A stretch of 64,000 nucleotides of DNA from Mucilaginibacter sp. JRF (GCF_015223065.1 NZ_JADFBY010000008.1:140134-204133); one strand, 5' to 3'. Counted from the first letter of the stretch, positions 35,726-44,936 are shown. Translations and numbers: made by a program. Notes: generated by a model from the letters alone, not told the origin.

Positions 35726-36511
35726 ATGAAACTACCTATTTACCAGGTTGATGCCTTTACCGATCAACTATTTGGAGGCAACCCTGCCGCTATTGTTCCG
35801 CTTGATGAATGGCTGCCCGACGAGCTGATGCAGAAGATAGCCATTGAGAATAACCTTGCCGAAACCGCTTTTTTTGTAAAGACCGATGTGGGTTATAAAC
35901 TACGCTGGTTTACGCCCGAGTATGAGATTGACCTGTGCGGGCATGCCACGCTTGCCACCGCGCATATTTTGTTCACCGAGTTGGGCTATGCAGATGATAC
36001 CATACACTTTGAAACGGTTAAGGCTGGCACACTTATAGTAACCAAAGATGGCGACAAATACAGTATGGACTTCCCATCCCGCCCGGCTGAACCGGTTGAA
36101 CTGCCCGAAGGATTGATCGAAGCCCTCGGCATGAAAGCCCCTGTTGAGGTATTACGCTCGCGAGATTATATGCTGGTTTATGATGACGAACAGGATATAC
36201 GTGCCGCCGCACCCGATTTTGAAAAACTCGCTAAAATACCCACCGTTGGCGTGATCATTACCGCGCCGGGCATGGAGGCCGACTTTGTTTCGCGCTTTTT
36301 TGCACCTGCTGCCAGCATTAATGAAGACCCTGTTACCGGATCGGCACATTGTAACCTGATACCTTACTGGGCTGATAAATTGGGCAAGAACGATCTGCAT
36401 GCCTATCAACTATCAGCACGTAAAGGCGAGCTTTGGTGCAAGCTGAATGGCGATCGCGTATTGATGGCCGGTAAGGCAGTTACTTTTTTGAAGGGTGAGA
36501 TTTATTTATAA
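35726..36511 (+). CDS. PhzF family isomerase/epimerase-like protein
   Basis: A 261-residue protein of the two-lobed diaminopimelate-epimerase-like fold. Conserved elements are YQVDAFTDQLFGGNPAAIVPL, the putative catalytic acid E46 in NNLAETAFF, RWFTPEYEIDLCGHATLATAH, and EDPVTGSAHCNLIPYW. Members include PhzF of phenazine synthesis, but most are of unknown function, and no phenazine genes are present here. It starts two bases after the four-module protein stop. A clear terminator follows. Confidence 0.92.
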   Translation: MKLPIYQVDAFTDQLFGGNPAAIVPLDEWLPDELMQKIAIENNLAETAFFVKTDVGYKLRWFTPEYEIDLCGHATLATAHILFTELGYADDTIHFETVKAGTLIVTKDGDKYSMDFPSRPAEPVELPEGLIEALGMKAPVEVLRSRDYMLVYDDEQDIRAAAPDFEKLAKIPTVGVIITAPGMEADFVSRFFAPAASINEDPVTGSAHCNLIPYWADKLGKNDLHAYQLSARKGELWCKLNGDRVLMAGKAVTFLKGEIYL

Positions 36512-36545
36512 TCCTGCTCATTATCCGCATATATATTTACACGCC

Positions 36546-36583
36546 GCTAAACATCCCTATTGCCACAAACGGGGATGTTTAGT
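36546..36583 (+). terminator. Terminator after the phzF-like gene
   Basis: AAACATCCC (36549-36557) pairs with GGGATGTTT (36572-36580) around a 14-base loop, ending the protease/four-module/phzF operon before smc. The T run is short. Confidence 0.65.
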
Positions 36584-36627
36584 ATATTTCACCTTTATAT
36601 CATCCCCGCAAGGGAGCTAAAGGGTGC

Positions 36628-39600
36628 ATGCAGCTTACACGATTAGAAATTAAGGGTTTTAAAAGTTTCGGGGATAAGATCACCATCAATTTTAATGATG
36701 GCGTTACCGGAATTGTTGGCCCGAATGGCTGCGGAAAATCCAACGTGGTAGATTCTATACGTTGGGTATTAGGTGAGCAAAGTACCCGTGCCCTGCGGTC
36801 GGAGAAGATGGAGAACATCATCTTTAACGGCACCAAAAACCGTAAGGCCGCTAACCTGGCCGAGGTTTCACTAACCTTTGATAATACCCGCAATATTCTG
36901 CCTACCGAATTTTCGCAGGTGACGCTAACCCGCAAACTCTATCGTACAGGCGACAGTGAGTATCGTTTAAACGATGTTCAATGCCGATTGAAAGATATTA
37001 CAGACCTTTTTCTGGATACCGGTATCGGCTCCGACTCCTACTCTATCATCGAGCTGAAGATGATAGACGAGATCATCACCAATAAAGAAGGCTCGCGCCG
37101 TAACTTGTTTGAGGAAGCATCGGGCATATCAAAGTACAAGCTGCGCAAAAAGCAAACATTCAATAAACTACGTGATACCGAGGCTGACCTTGCCCGTGTT
37201 GACGACCTGCTTTTTGAGATAGAGAAAAACCTGAAAACCCTCGAAAATCAGGCTAAAAAAACCGAACGTTACTACCGCTTGCGCGATCAGTACAAGGCGC
37301 TGAGCATAACGCTGGCATCGTTCCGCATTGCCTCGTTCAGCGAATCATTAGCTCGAATTGAGGATGAGGAGCAAAAGCACCGGGGAGATAAATCGGGCAT
37401 TGTTACGCAGATTGATAGTTTAGAAGCCATTGTTCAGCAGCAAAAGCTGGATAGCATAACCAAGGAAAAAAACCTATCGGTACAACAAAAAACCACTAAC
37501 GAATTTATAAGCAAGATACGCGCTTACGAGAGCGAAAAGAAGATAAAGAACGAGCAGCTAAAATTTCAACAGGATAAGGAAGCACGCTTGAATGATGAGC
37601 TTGAGCGTGACCGCGGTCAGCTTAATCACGTTTTATATAACCTGAAACGCCTGGCCGAAGAAAAGATGCAGGAGGATGAAAACCTGCAAACCATCCAAAG
37701 CCGTGTTGCTGATTTAAAAGAAGCCGTTGATGAATTACGCGAGCAACAAACTGAAGCCCGTAATGAACTGAATGAACTGACAAGCATCAACAACCGTTTA
37801 CAAAATCAGGTTTACAAAGCCGAAAAAGATCTGGAGATACTCAGCATACAGCAGCAGGCGCTTGAACAGGAAAGCCAGCGCAATATTGAGGACACCAGTA
37901 ATAAGGAGGCTGAACTATCGCACTTTAATCAGGCGGTGGCCGAGCTGCAAACCCGGGTTGAAACGCTGGAAAGCGAGTATCAGGGCGCGCTTGATTTTGA
38001 GAACAAGTTGCAGGAACAAATTGGCCAAACCGAAGCCAATATATCTACCCTAAAAGATACCATTACTGCCGAAGGTCGCCGGTTGGATGCCAAGCAGAAC
38101 GAGTACAACCTGACCAAAAGTTTGGTTGATAATCTTGAAGGTTTCCCGGAGTCTATCCGTTTCCTTAAAAAAAATACGGATTGGGCCAAAAACGCACCGC
38201 TTTTTAGCGATGTGCTGTTTTGTAAGGAGGAATACCGGGTAGCTATTGAAAATTACCTTGAGCCGCTGATGAACCATTATGTGGTTGAGAATTACGACGA
38301 AGCTATTAAGGCCATTAACCTGTTAAGCAACGCTTCGCGCGGGCGGGCGCAGTTTTTTATACTGAGCAATTACGATGGTGAAGTAATTGCAACGCCGAAT
38401 ACCATTGATAACCGCGTACCGGCTTTGGCTGTAATTGAGGTGGAGAAGCGTTATCAACCGCTTTGCAGCCATCTGCTCAAAAATGTTTATCTGATAAACG
38501 ACGACAGCGAGAAGGAATTGAATAACACAGCCGTGCCTGCCGATATGGTATTGTTGGGCAAGAGTGGCAAGTTCAATAAATCAAAATATACCATGGCCGG
38601 TGGTTCGGTAGGTTTGTTTGAGGGTAAGCGTATCGGCAGGGCTAAAAACCTGGAGAACCTGCTGAAAGAGATCAAGACCATTGACGCGCAGGTAAACTCC
38701 GGGCGTACCGAGCTGCAAAATCAGCAGGATAAGCTGGTGGCTTTAAAGGCTGCCGGTAAGGCCAACGAAATACGCCAGCAACAACAGGAACTCAGCAAGC
38801 TGAATACCGAACTGATCACCATAAAAACACGGCAGGAACAATACCAGGCCTTTATTGAGAACAGCCTGAACCGCAAGCAGGATATAGCCAGCAAGATTGA
38901 AAGCATTACGCAGGAGACCTTAAAGCTAAAGCCTGAACTTGAAGAACTTAAAACCCAAAAGCAGATACAGAACGAGCAGATGCTTGAAAAGCAAGCAGAC
39001 TTTGCCGAACTGAATGAATTGGCCACTGTACGCTCTAACGCTTACAATCAGGAGAATATACGCTTCCATCAGCAGCAAAATAAGGTTTCGGGTTTGTTTA
39101 AGGATATTGAGTATCGCGAATCGCAGCAGGACAACCTGGATACCCGCATCAGGCAAAACAGTGCTGAGATGGAAAAGGTAAAGGCTGCCATCCACGAGAA
39201 TTTGCAGCAGGCCGACCACTCGGACGACGATTTGTTAGAGATGTACGAACAAAAGGAGCTGCTTGAAAAGGCTACCCAGCAAGCCGAACAGGAACACTAT
39301 GCCTGGCGCGGCAAGATAGCCGAAACTGAAAACGAGATAGCCACCCTGCGCCGTAAAAAGGATAATGCCGAGCTTATTGAGAACGAACTGCGCGACAAAC
39401 GCAACAACCTCAAAATTGAATTGAACAGCCTGAAGGAGCGCCTATCGGTAGAGTTTAATGTGGAGATAGAGGACCTGCTTGATACCGCGATACCCGAAGA
39501 TGAAAACGAGGTTGACCTGCGCGAAAAGACCGATAAGTTAAAGAAGCAGCTTGACGATTTTGGCGCCATAAACCCTATGGCTGTTGAGGCTTATAATGAG

Positions 39601-40167
39601 ATGAATGAGCGCTATGAGTTCATTCAATCGCAAAAGCGGGATCTGGCTGAGGCTAAGGCATCGCTGTTGGCTACCATACAGGAGATAGATGATACGGCGC
39701 GAGAAAAATTCATGTCGGCATTTACTATGGTGCGCGAGAATTTTATCAAGGTATTCCGTTCGCTGTTTAATGAGCAGGACTCATGCGACCTGATATTGAC
39801 CGATCCGGATAAGCCGCTGGAATCAGACATTGATATTATTGCACGCCCCAAAGGTAAGCGCCCCCTATCTATTAACCAGCTATCAGGCGGTGAAAAAACG
39901 CTTACTGCCACGGCCATCCTGTTCTCGCTTTACCTGTTAAAGCCTGCCCCCTTCTGTATTTTTGATGAGGTTGATGCTCCGCTGGATGATACTAATATTG
40001 ATAAGTTCAACAACATCATCCGTACATTCTCTAAGGAATCGCAATTCATCATTGTATCGCACAACAAACGCACTATTGCCAGTACCGATGTTATTTATGG
40101 TGTCACCATGGTTGAGCAGGGCATATCGCGCGTGGTGCCGGTAGACCTGCGCGAATTGGTGGACTAA
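36628..40167 (+). CDS. smc: Chromosome segregation ATPase SMC
   Basis: A 1179-residue condensin subunit. The N-terminal head has Walker A GPNGCGKS (31-38) and LFEEASGISKYK, long coiled coils run from about 170 to 500 and 670 to 1030, a hinge domain lies around 510-640 (FPESIRFLKKNTDW, DVLFCKEEYRVAIENYL), and the C-terminal head has the signature LSGGEKTLTATAILFSLYLLKPAPFCIFDEVDAPLDDTN. It holds DNA in loops and works with ScpA and ScpB, which are not here. Length and motifs are normal. It is convergent with the S41 peptidase gene. Confidence 0.97.
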   Translation: MQLTRLEIKGFKSFGDKITINFNDGVTGIVGPNGCGKSNVVDSIRWVLGEQSTRALRSEKMENIIFNGTKNRKAANLAEVSLTFDNTRNILPTEFSQVTLTRKLYRTGDSEYRLNDVQCRLKDITDLFLDTGIGSDSYSIIELKMIDEIITNKEGSRRNLFEEASGISKYKLRKKQTFNKLRDTEADLARVDDLLFEIEKNLKTLENQAKKTERYYRLRDQYKALSITLASFRIASFSESLARIEDEEQKHRGDKSGIVTQIDSLEAIVQQQKLDSITKEKNLSVQQKTTNEFISKIRAYESEKKIKNEQLKFQQDKEARLNDELERDRGQLNHVLYNLKRLAEEKMQEDENLQTIQSRVADLKEAVDELREQQTEARNELNELTSINNRLQNQVYKAEKDLEILSIQQQALEQESQRNIEDTSNKEAELSHFNQAVAELQTRVETLESEYQGALDFENKLQEQIGQTEANISTLKDTITAEGRRLDAKQNEYNLTKSLVDNLEGFPESIRFLKKNTDWAKNAPLFSDVLFCKEEYRVAIENYLEPLMNHYVVENYDEAIKAINLLSNASRGRAQFFILSNYDGEVIATPNTIDNRVPALAVIEVEKRYQPLCSHLLKNVYLINDDSEKELNNTAVPADMVLLGKSGKFNKSKYTMAGGSVGLFEGKRIGRAKNLENLLKEIKTIDAQVNSGRTELQNQQDKLVALKAAGKANEIRQQQQELSKLNTELITIKTRQEQYQAFIENSLNRKQDIASKIESITQETLKLKPELEELKTQKQIQNEQMLEKQADFAELNELATVRSNAYNQENIRFHQQQNKVSGLFKDIEYRESQQDNLDTRIRQNSAEMEKVKAAIHENLQQADHSDDDLLEMYEQKELLEKATQQAEQEHYAWRGKIAETENEIATLRRKKDNAELIENELRDKRNNLKIELNSLKERLSVEFNVEIEDLLDTAIPEDENEVDLREKTDKLKKQLDDFGAINPMAVEAYNEMNERYEFIQSQKRDLAEAKASLLATIQEIDDTAREKFMSAFTMVRENFIKVFRSLFNEQDSCDLILTDPDKPLESDIDIIARPKGKRPLSINQLSGGEKTLTATAILFSLYLLKPAPFCIFDEVDAPLDDTNIDKFNNIIRTFSKESQFIIVSHNKRTIASTDVIYGVTMVEQGISRVVPVDLRELVD

Positions 40168-40173
40168 AAACAA

Positions 40174-40206
40174 AAAAAGCGGTGCCTTTCAGCAACCGCT
40201 TGTATA
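40174..40206. terminator. Bidirectional terminator between smc and the S41 peptidase
   Basis: AAGCGGT pairs with ACCGCTT (about 40177-40201), with a short inner GC pair and A/T runs outside. Confidence 0.7.
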
Positions 40207-40228
40207 ATATCAGATACTTTTATTCTCC

Positions 40229-41740
40229 TTATTTCTGCTTATCGGTTATCATACCTTTAAAGTGAGGCTTTTCTAACTTGATACCCAGATCGCGCAGTTG
40301 ATCAACAGAGAATGTGCTCAAAGCGTTTACACGCTTATCCTGGCTGGCAACAGATGTAAAATTACCATTGGTGATATAGCTTATCGCTTTTTGAGTACAG
40401 GTTTCGGTAGCATCACCAAAATCTTTGGTAACATCATCGGTAGCGGTAGCACCCGGAAATGCTGTTGAACCCGGAGTCATACCTGCATAATAATTAGCGT
40501 TACCGGCAGAGTTATGCGTTTCAAATTCAGGAATATATAACTCGTATTTATTTATCGGGATGGCAAAGAAACCAACAGGTTTGCCATAGCTTGTTTCACC
40601 AACTATTTTAACATCCATGTGCGGTATTAAATTATTAATGGTGAGCTCACTTGCTGATGCGGTGCTTCCGGTAACAATAAATACCACCTTATTTATGTTC
40701 AAAGTACCTTGCTTACTAAACAACTCCCTATTATTTTCCGGTTTAAATGAACCCGCCTCAAGCTCACCGCCAAATACGCTTTTGTTAATGAGGGCAAAAT
40801 TGTTATTCTGTAAGCTTTGGTTAAAATAGTAAGTGTACATTACCGAACCATTTTTAGCCGCCGGTACTATCAGGTTAGTTAAATACTCAGATGTTGTTAC
40901 GTAGCCGCCGCCATTGTAACGGAAATCGACGATCAGATCGGTAACGCCCTGATTGGTGAATAATGTAAAAGCCTGATCAATTTTTGATTGCGCATTGGCC
41001 ATTGAGGTAAACGTATTGAATACCATGTAACCAATTTTTTTGCCACCTGTTTCAAACACCTTATAAGCCAACACCGGGTTAATGGTATAGCTTGCGGCAT
41101 CCAACTCCACATCAACTGATGAACCATCTGGCTTTTGCAATGTGAGGTTGATGTTATCGCTGTAGTAAAAGGCATTCACTATAAAGTTGATGTCTGACGA
41201 AGAACTGGTTAGCGAGGTACGATTGTTAACCTTGGTAACCTTATATCCTCTTTTTATCCCTTTGGTTCCGGCCGGTGAATTGGCATATACATATTTAATG
41301 TATAATCCACCATCAGCCCCAAAGCGTGGCTCCATACCAAAATCACCGCTGGCCTGACCACCTAATTCTCCGGATGTGCTGCCATCATCAATAAATGAAT
41401 ACTTTGATGTGCCGGGGCTTGATTGATTATACTCATATACCTGGCCTGATGAATTTTTGGCGTATTGCGAAAGCGCGTCAACCTCGTTTTGCAATGCAGC
41501 AAGATCGGTTGAGCCGCTAAATGAGCGGGGCTTAAAATCACTGTATTTAGGCAGCTGATCGTTCCACAGGTAATCCTCCTGGGCGTACAATAAAACCGAG
41601 TCCTTTATTTTTTCAATAACCGACCCTGTGGTTGGCGGGGTGTTATCATCATTGTTATCATCATCGGTATTTTTCTCCTTTTTACAAGCAGTAACAAGCA
41701 CAGCCAAAGAGAGCGCAGCAGTGTAAAAGTATCTTTTCAT
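40229..41740 (-). CDS. S41 family (C-terminal processing type) peptidase lipoprotein
   Basis: A 503-residue lipoprotein; the lipobox is LVTAC with C19, followed by an Asp/Asn-rich linker (KKEKNTDDDNNDDN). An N-terminal helical part is followed by a PDZ-like domain (about 120-215, AGTKGIKRGYKVTKVN) and the tail-specific protease core. The catalytic Ser is in VTGSTASASELTIN and the Lys in VGETSYGKPVGF. It should be anchored in the periplasm or outer membrane and cut protein C-termini. The promoter TTTG-N21-TATATTTA lies just upstream on the minus strand. It stands alone between smc and the HAD-like gene. Confidence 0.92.
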   Translation of the reverse strand: MKRYFYTAALSLAVLVTACKKEKNTDDDNNDDNTPPTTGSVIEKIKDSVLLYAQEDYLWNDQLPKYSDFKPRSFSGSTDLAALQNEVDALSQYAKNSSGQVYEYNQSSPGTSKYSFIDDGSTSGELGGQASGDFGMEPRFGADGGLYIKYVYANSPAGTKGIKRGYKVTKVNNRTSLTSSSSDINFIVNAFYYSDNINLTLQKPDGSSVDVELDAASYTINPVLAYKVFETGGKKIGYMVFNTFTSMANAQSKIDQAFTLFTNQGVTDLIVDFRYNGGGYVTTSEYLTNLIVPAAKNGSVMYTYYFNQSLQNNNFALINKSVFGGELEAGSFKPENNRELFSKQGTLNINKVVFIVTGSTASASELTINNLIPHMDVKIVGETSYGKPVGFFAIPINKYELYIPEFETHNSAGNANYYAGMTPGSTAFPGATATDDVTKDFGDATETCTQKAISYITNGNFTSVASQDKRVNALSTFSVDQLRDLGIKLEKPHFKGMITDKQK

Positions 41741-41782
41741 ATTTCTAAATATAGGTATATCAACGTTATAACGGCAAATATG

Positions 41783-42391
41783 TTACATAAATGTCGCTGA
41801 ATTTATAAAATCAACACCGGCAGCCTGGGCGCAGCTTTCGTCAGCTTCGATCGCCCCTATCATCACCACATCGCGCCTGCTTATGTTATGGTCGGCCAGT
41901 AATTGGTTGAGCGCGTCGGGCTCTGGTTTGGCGTTTATCTCATCGGCAAAGTAGCAGGTAAGGTATGGTTCAAGGCCGTTCCATTCGGTTTGCTTTATCT
42001 TGTTTAGTTGTTGTTGCGGGTTTCCGTTAGTAACGATGAATATCCTTTTACGGTCAACAACTATTTGCTGCAACAGCTCCAGCATCTTTTGAAAAAGCAA
42101 TAATTTTAACGGAAGCTTTGAAGTGATCAGCATCTCCTCCAAATTAGCACGATACTTTTCATCAACACCAAACTTTTGCTTAAGGGTATCAAACACCGCG
42201 ACATGGCCTTGCTGCTGGTAAGTATCTGTCATTAAGGTAACCATTGCCTTGGCATCCCAAAGCTCGGTATACTCTATCATGGCCGCGAACAGGTAATACA
42301 CCTGGAACATATAATCCTTTTCGGGATAAAGCACATTATCCAGCTCAAAAACAAAGGCGCTCTTTTTAGGGTCGATGTCGTTATAGGTCAT
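41783..42391 (-). CDS. HAD-like protein with altered catalytic residues
   Basis: A 202-residue protein of the haloacid-dehalogenase fold. Motif I normally reads D-L-D-N-T-L-Y, with the first Asp forming the phospho-enzyme. Here it is FELDNVLYPEKDY, so the nucleophile is Glu (E16) and Thr is Val. Motif II (IVTNGNP) and motif III (NAKPEPDALNQLL) are kept, but motif IV is VMIGAIEADES, with Ala at the position of the first metal-binding Asp. It is therefore probably not an active phosphatase. It overlaps the following gene (upstream in transcription) by 11 bp, so the two products are made together. Confidence 0.85.
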   Translation of the reverse strand: MTYNDIDPKKSAFVFELDNVLYPEKDYMFQVYYLFAAMIEYTELWDAKAMVTLMTDTYQQQGHVAVFDTLKQKFGVDEKYRANLEEMLITSKLPLKLLLFQKMLELLQQIVVDRKRIFIVTNGNPQQQLNKIKQTEWNGLEPYLTCYFADEINAKPEPDALNQLLADHNISRRDVVMIGAIEADESCAQAAGVDFINSATFM

Positions 42392-42686
42392 CAGGCAAGT
42401 GCAGTGTGATATTGAATTCGTTAAACAATTGGATGGCCTCGCTGAGCAATGCAGCTTCCGTATCCTCTAAGGGGAACACCGCCGCTACATCATTATCCAA
42501 ACAAAAGGTAAGCATTTGGTGGGCATAGCTTACCGAAGCGGGGTTTGGCAGTTGCACCATCTTGCCCGAGCTTATCATAAAAGCAGGGAGTTCGCGGTAA
42601 TCGCCCAGCAAAACATCATCACCAAACGCTTGCTTAAGCTGATGCGCCCTGGCCCCTGTGGCGGCTGTAATTAAAGTGTAAGGCAT
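42381..42686 (-). CDS. Small protein resembling an ATP-grasp N-terminal domain
   Basis: A 101-residue protein with a Rossmann-like beginning (YTLITAATGARAHQLKQAFGDDVLLGDYRELP) and a second half ASVSYAHQMLTFCLDNDVAAVFPLEDTEAALLSEAIQLF that resembles the pre-ATP-grasp domain of carbamoyl-phosphate-synthase-like or PylC-like enzymes. The ATP-grasp domain itself is absent. Function is unknown. It is translated with the HAD-like protein (11-bp overlap) and lies five bases after the LolD-like ATPase gene, so all three probably form one operon. Confidence 0.65.
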   Translation of the reverse strand: MPYTLITAATGARAHQLKQAFGDDVLLGDYRELPAFMISSGKMVQLPNPASVSYAHQMLTFCLDNDVAAVFPLEDTEAALLSEAIQLFNEFNITLHLPDDL

Positions 42687-42691
42687 ATATA

Positions 42692-43342
42692 TTATTGTAT
42701 CAACCCGTCTTTCATGATCACCTTACGATCTGACAGTGCAGCCAGGTCCTCGTTATGTGTTACAATAACAAAGGTTTGGTTAAACTCGTTACGTAGCTTC
42801 ACAAACAACTCGTGCAGTTCGCGTGCGTTGGTTGAATCGAGGTTGCCCGATGGCTCATCGGCAAATATCAGTGCCGGGTTGTTCACCAGCGCCCTGGCCA
42901 CGGCCACACGCTGCTGCTCGCCGCCTGATAGCTGGCTGGGTTTATGATGCAACCTATCGGCAAGGCCCAGGCGCTCTAACAATTCGGTGGCGCGCTTTTC
43001 GGCATCATGCTTTGAGGTACCTGCAATAAAGGCCGGGATACACACATTCTCCAAAGCCGAAAACTCGGCTAACAAATGGTGAAACTGAAATATAAAACCA
43101 ATATGGCGGTTGCGAAAAGCGCTTAACTGTTTGTTACTCAAGCGACTTACCTCAACATTGTTGATGTGGATGGTGCCTGAGTCGGGCCTGTCTAAAGTGC
43201 CTACTATATTAAGCAGTGTACTTTTCCCCGCGCCCGAAGCGCCGAGTATGGTAACTATCTCACCTTTGTTTACCTCAATATCCACACCCTTTAAAATTTC
43301 GAGCGTGCCGTATTTTTTATGTATTGATCGCGCTGTAAGCAT
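42692..43342 (-). CDS. LolD-like ABC transporter ATP-binding protein
   Basis: A 216-residue ATPase with Walker A GASGAGKS (34-41), the MacB/LolD-type YGTLEILKGVDIEVNKGEIVTI and LSNKQLSAFRNRHIGFIFQFHHLLAEFSALENV blocks, the signature LSGGEQQRVAVARAL, Walker B ALIFADEPSGNLD and switch His VTHNEDLA. The family releases lipoproteins from the inner membrane or drives mechanotransmission. The start ATG 43342 is chosen because the 34 residues before it in the open frame have no similarity to the family. The permease is not encoded next to it. Confidence 0.9.
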   Translation of the reverse strand: MLTARSIHKKYGTLEILKGVDIEVNKGEIVTILGASGAGKSTLLNIVGTLDRPDSGTIHINNVEVSRLSNKQLSAFRNRHIGFIFQFHHLLAEFSALENVCIPAFIAGTSKHDAEKRATELLERLGLADRLHHKPSQLSGGEQQRVAVARALVNNPALIFADEPSGNLDSTNARELHELFVKLRNEFNQTFVIVTHNEDLAALSDRKVIMKDGLIQ

Positions 43343-43537
43343 AAGGGCAAAGGTAATTGTTTGGCTCATCAATTTTAACCAATTAACTATTGTTGTGCAA
43401 CATGATGTTGAGCTGCCATAAATAAACAGATGTGCAAACAACAATTATCACCCCAATTCAACAAAAGCAACTTAATGTGGCACCCAATTACCATTTAAAG
43501 CAAAAAAGTGTAGATTTACCGCAAATACTAAAAGAAC

Positions 43538-44731
43538 ATGAACATTCACGAATATCAGGGTAAAGCCATCTTAAAAAGCTTTGGTGTAAGAGTTCAGGAA
43601 GGCATTGTTGCCGACACTGTTGATCAGGCTGTTGAGGCAGCACAAAAGCTTAAGGATGAGTACAACTCAGACTGGGTTGTGGTAAAAGCACAAATTCATG
43701 CAGGCGGTCGCGGTAAAGGCGGTGGCGTTAAACTGGCAAAAAATCTTGACGAGGTTAAGGAAAGAGCCGGCGCTATTATAGGTATGCAATTGGTTACTCC
43801 ACAAACAGGCCCCGAAGGTAAAAAGGTTAACAAGGTATTAATTGCCCAAGACGTTTATTATCCGGGCGAAAGCGAAACCAAAGAGTTTTACGTAAGCGTA
43901 TTGCTTGATCGCGCTAAAGGCCGCAACATTATCATGTACTCAACCGAAGGTGGTATGGACATTGAAGAAGTTGCTGAGCACACTCCTGAAAAAATATTTA
44001 AAGAAGAAATTGATCCTAAAGTTGGTTTACAAGGTTTTCAGGCTCGTAAAATTGCCTTTAACCTGGGCCTTTCAGGCGATGCCTTTAAGGACATGACCAA
44101 ATTCATCACCGCTTTATACAAAGCTTATATAGCTACCGATTCGTCAATGTTTGAGATCAACCCGGTTTTAAAAACATCTGACAATAAAATATTAGCTGTT
44201 GACGCTAAGGTAAACCTTGACGACAACGCCCTTTACCGTCACCCGGATTACGCTGCCCTGCGCGACGTAACCGAGGAAGACCCTACTGAGGTTGAGGCCA
44301 GCAAATCAAACCTAAACTATGTTAAGCTTGATGGTAACGTAGGCTGTATGGTTAACGGTGCCGGTTTAGCTATGGCTACCATGGATATTATTAAAATTGC
44401 CGGTGGCGAGCCTGCCAACTTCCTTGATGTGGGTGGTACCGCTAACGCGCAAACTGTTAAAGCCGCATTCAACATCATTTTGCAAGACCCTAACGTAAAA
44501 GCTATCCTGATCAACATATTTGGTGGTATAGTACGTTGCGACCGTGTTGCACAAGGTGTTATTGATGCTTACCAGGAAATAGGTAACATACCGGTGCCTA
44601 TTATTGTACGCTTACAAGGTACCAACGCTGCTGAAGCGAAAGAACTGATCGATAACTCCGGCTTAAAAGTATTCTCGGCTATATTGCTGAAAGAAGCTGC
44701 TGAGCGTGTTAAAGAAGTTTTAGCGAAATAA
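43538..44731 (+). CDS. sucC: Succinyl-CoA ligase [ADP-forming] subunit beta
   Basis: A 397-residue citric-acid-cycle enzyme subunit that pairs with SucD (not in this window). The N-terminal ATP-grasp fold has MNIHEYQGKAILKSFGV, VVVKAQIHAGGRGKGGGVK and FEINPVL; the C-terminal CoA-ligase domain has VDAKVNLDDNALYRHPD, LDGNVGCMVNGAGLAMATMDII and INIFGGIVRCD, with the usual RLQGTNAAEAKELI end. All blocks are intact and the length is normal. It is a monocistronic gene with a clear terminator, divergent from the LolD-like gene. Confidence 0.97.
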   Translation: MNIHEYQGKAILKSFGVRVQEGIVADTVDQAVEAAQKLKDEYNSDWVVVKAQIHAGGRGKGGGVKLAKNLDEVKERAGAIIGMQLVTPQTGPEGKKVNKVLIAQDVYYPGESETKEFYVSVLLDRAKGRNIIMYSTEGGMDIEEVAEHTPEKIFKEEIDPKVGLQGFQARKIAFNLGLSGDAFKDMTKFITALYKAYIATDSSMFEINPVLKTSDNKILAVDAKVNLDDNALYRHPDYAALRDVTEEDPTEVEASKSNLNYVKLDGNVGCMVNGAGLAMATMDIIKIAGGEPANFLDVGGTANAQTVKAAFNIILQDPNVKAILINIFGGIVRCDRVAQGVIDAYQEIGNIPVPIIVRLQGTNAAEAKELIDNSGLKVFSAILLKEAAERVKEVLAK

Positions 44732-44753
44732 TTAATTCATTAAACATGAATAT

Positions 44754-44782
44754 TTAAAGGGGACACTTGTCCCCTTTTTTGT
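44754..44782 (+). terminator. Terminator of sucC
   Basis: AAAGGGGACA and TGTCCCCTTT form a ten-base inverted repeat (44756-44765 and 44768-44777), followed by more T. Confidence 0.88.
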
Positions 44783-44816
44783 TGACAAAAATTTAAAACA
44801 AGTGGCCATATTGCAC

Positions 44817-44877
44817 GTTTAAACATACATTGTCTTTTGATTGTCAGAAGGAAAACAATATTTATATGTTTAAACAT
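44817..44877. promoter_or_regulatory. Repeated GTTTAAACAT motif upstream of yceI gene
   Basis: The ten-base motif GTTTAAACAT occurs at 44817-44826 and 44868-44877, 51 bp apart. The second copy is part of the palindrome ATGTTTAAACAT (44866-44877), which lies just upstream of the -7 element at 44885. This looks like an operator pair for a repressor of the yceI gene; the regulator is unknown. Confidence 0.5.
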
Positions 44878-44884
44878 CTATTTT

Positions 44885-44892
44885 TATATTTG
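44885..44892 (+). promoter_or_regulatory. -7 element of the yceI gene
   Basis: TATATTTG is a full TAnnTTTG match, 44 bases before ATG 44937. A -33 TTTG is not obvious, which fits a promoter that depends on a regulator. Confidence 0.55.
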
Positions 44893-44936
44893 TACTGTTA
44901 ATCAACAAGAAATAAAAATTTAAATCACATACAATC

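Noticed and set aside
35726..36511. Phenazine biosynthesis
   Set aside because: Only a PhzF-like fold is present, and no other phz genes are nearby; most PhzF-like proteins are unrelated to phenazines.
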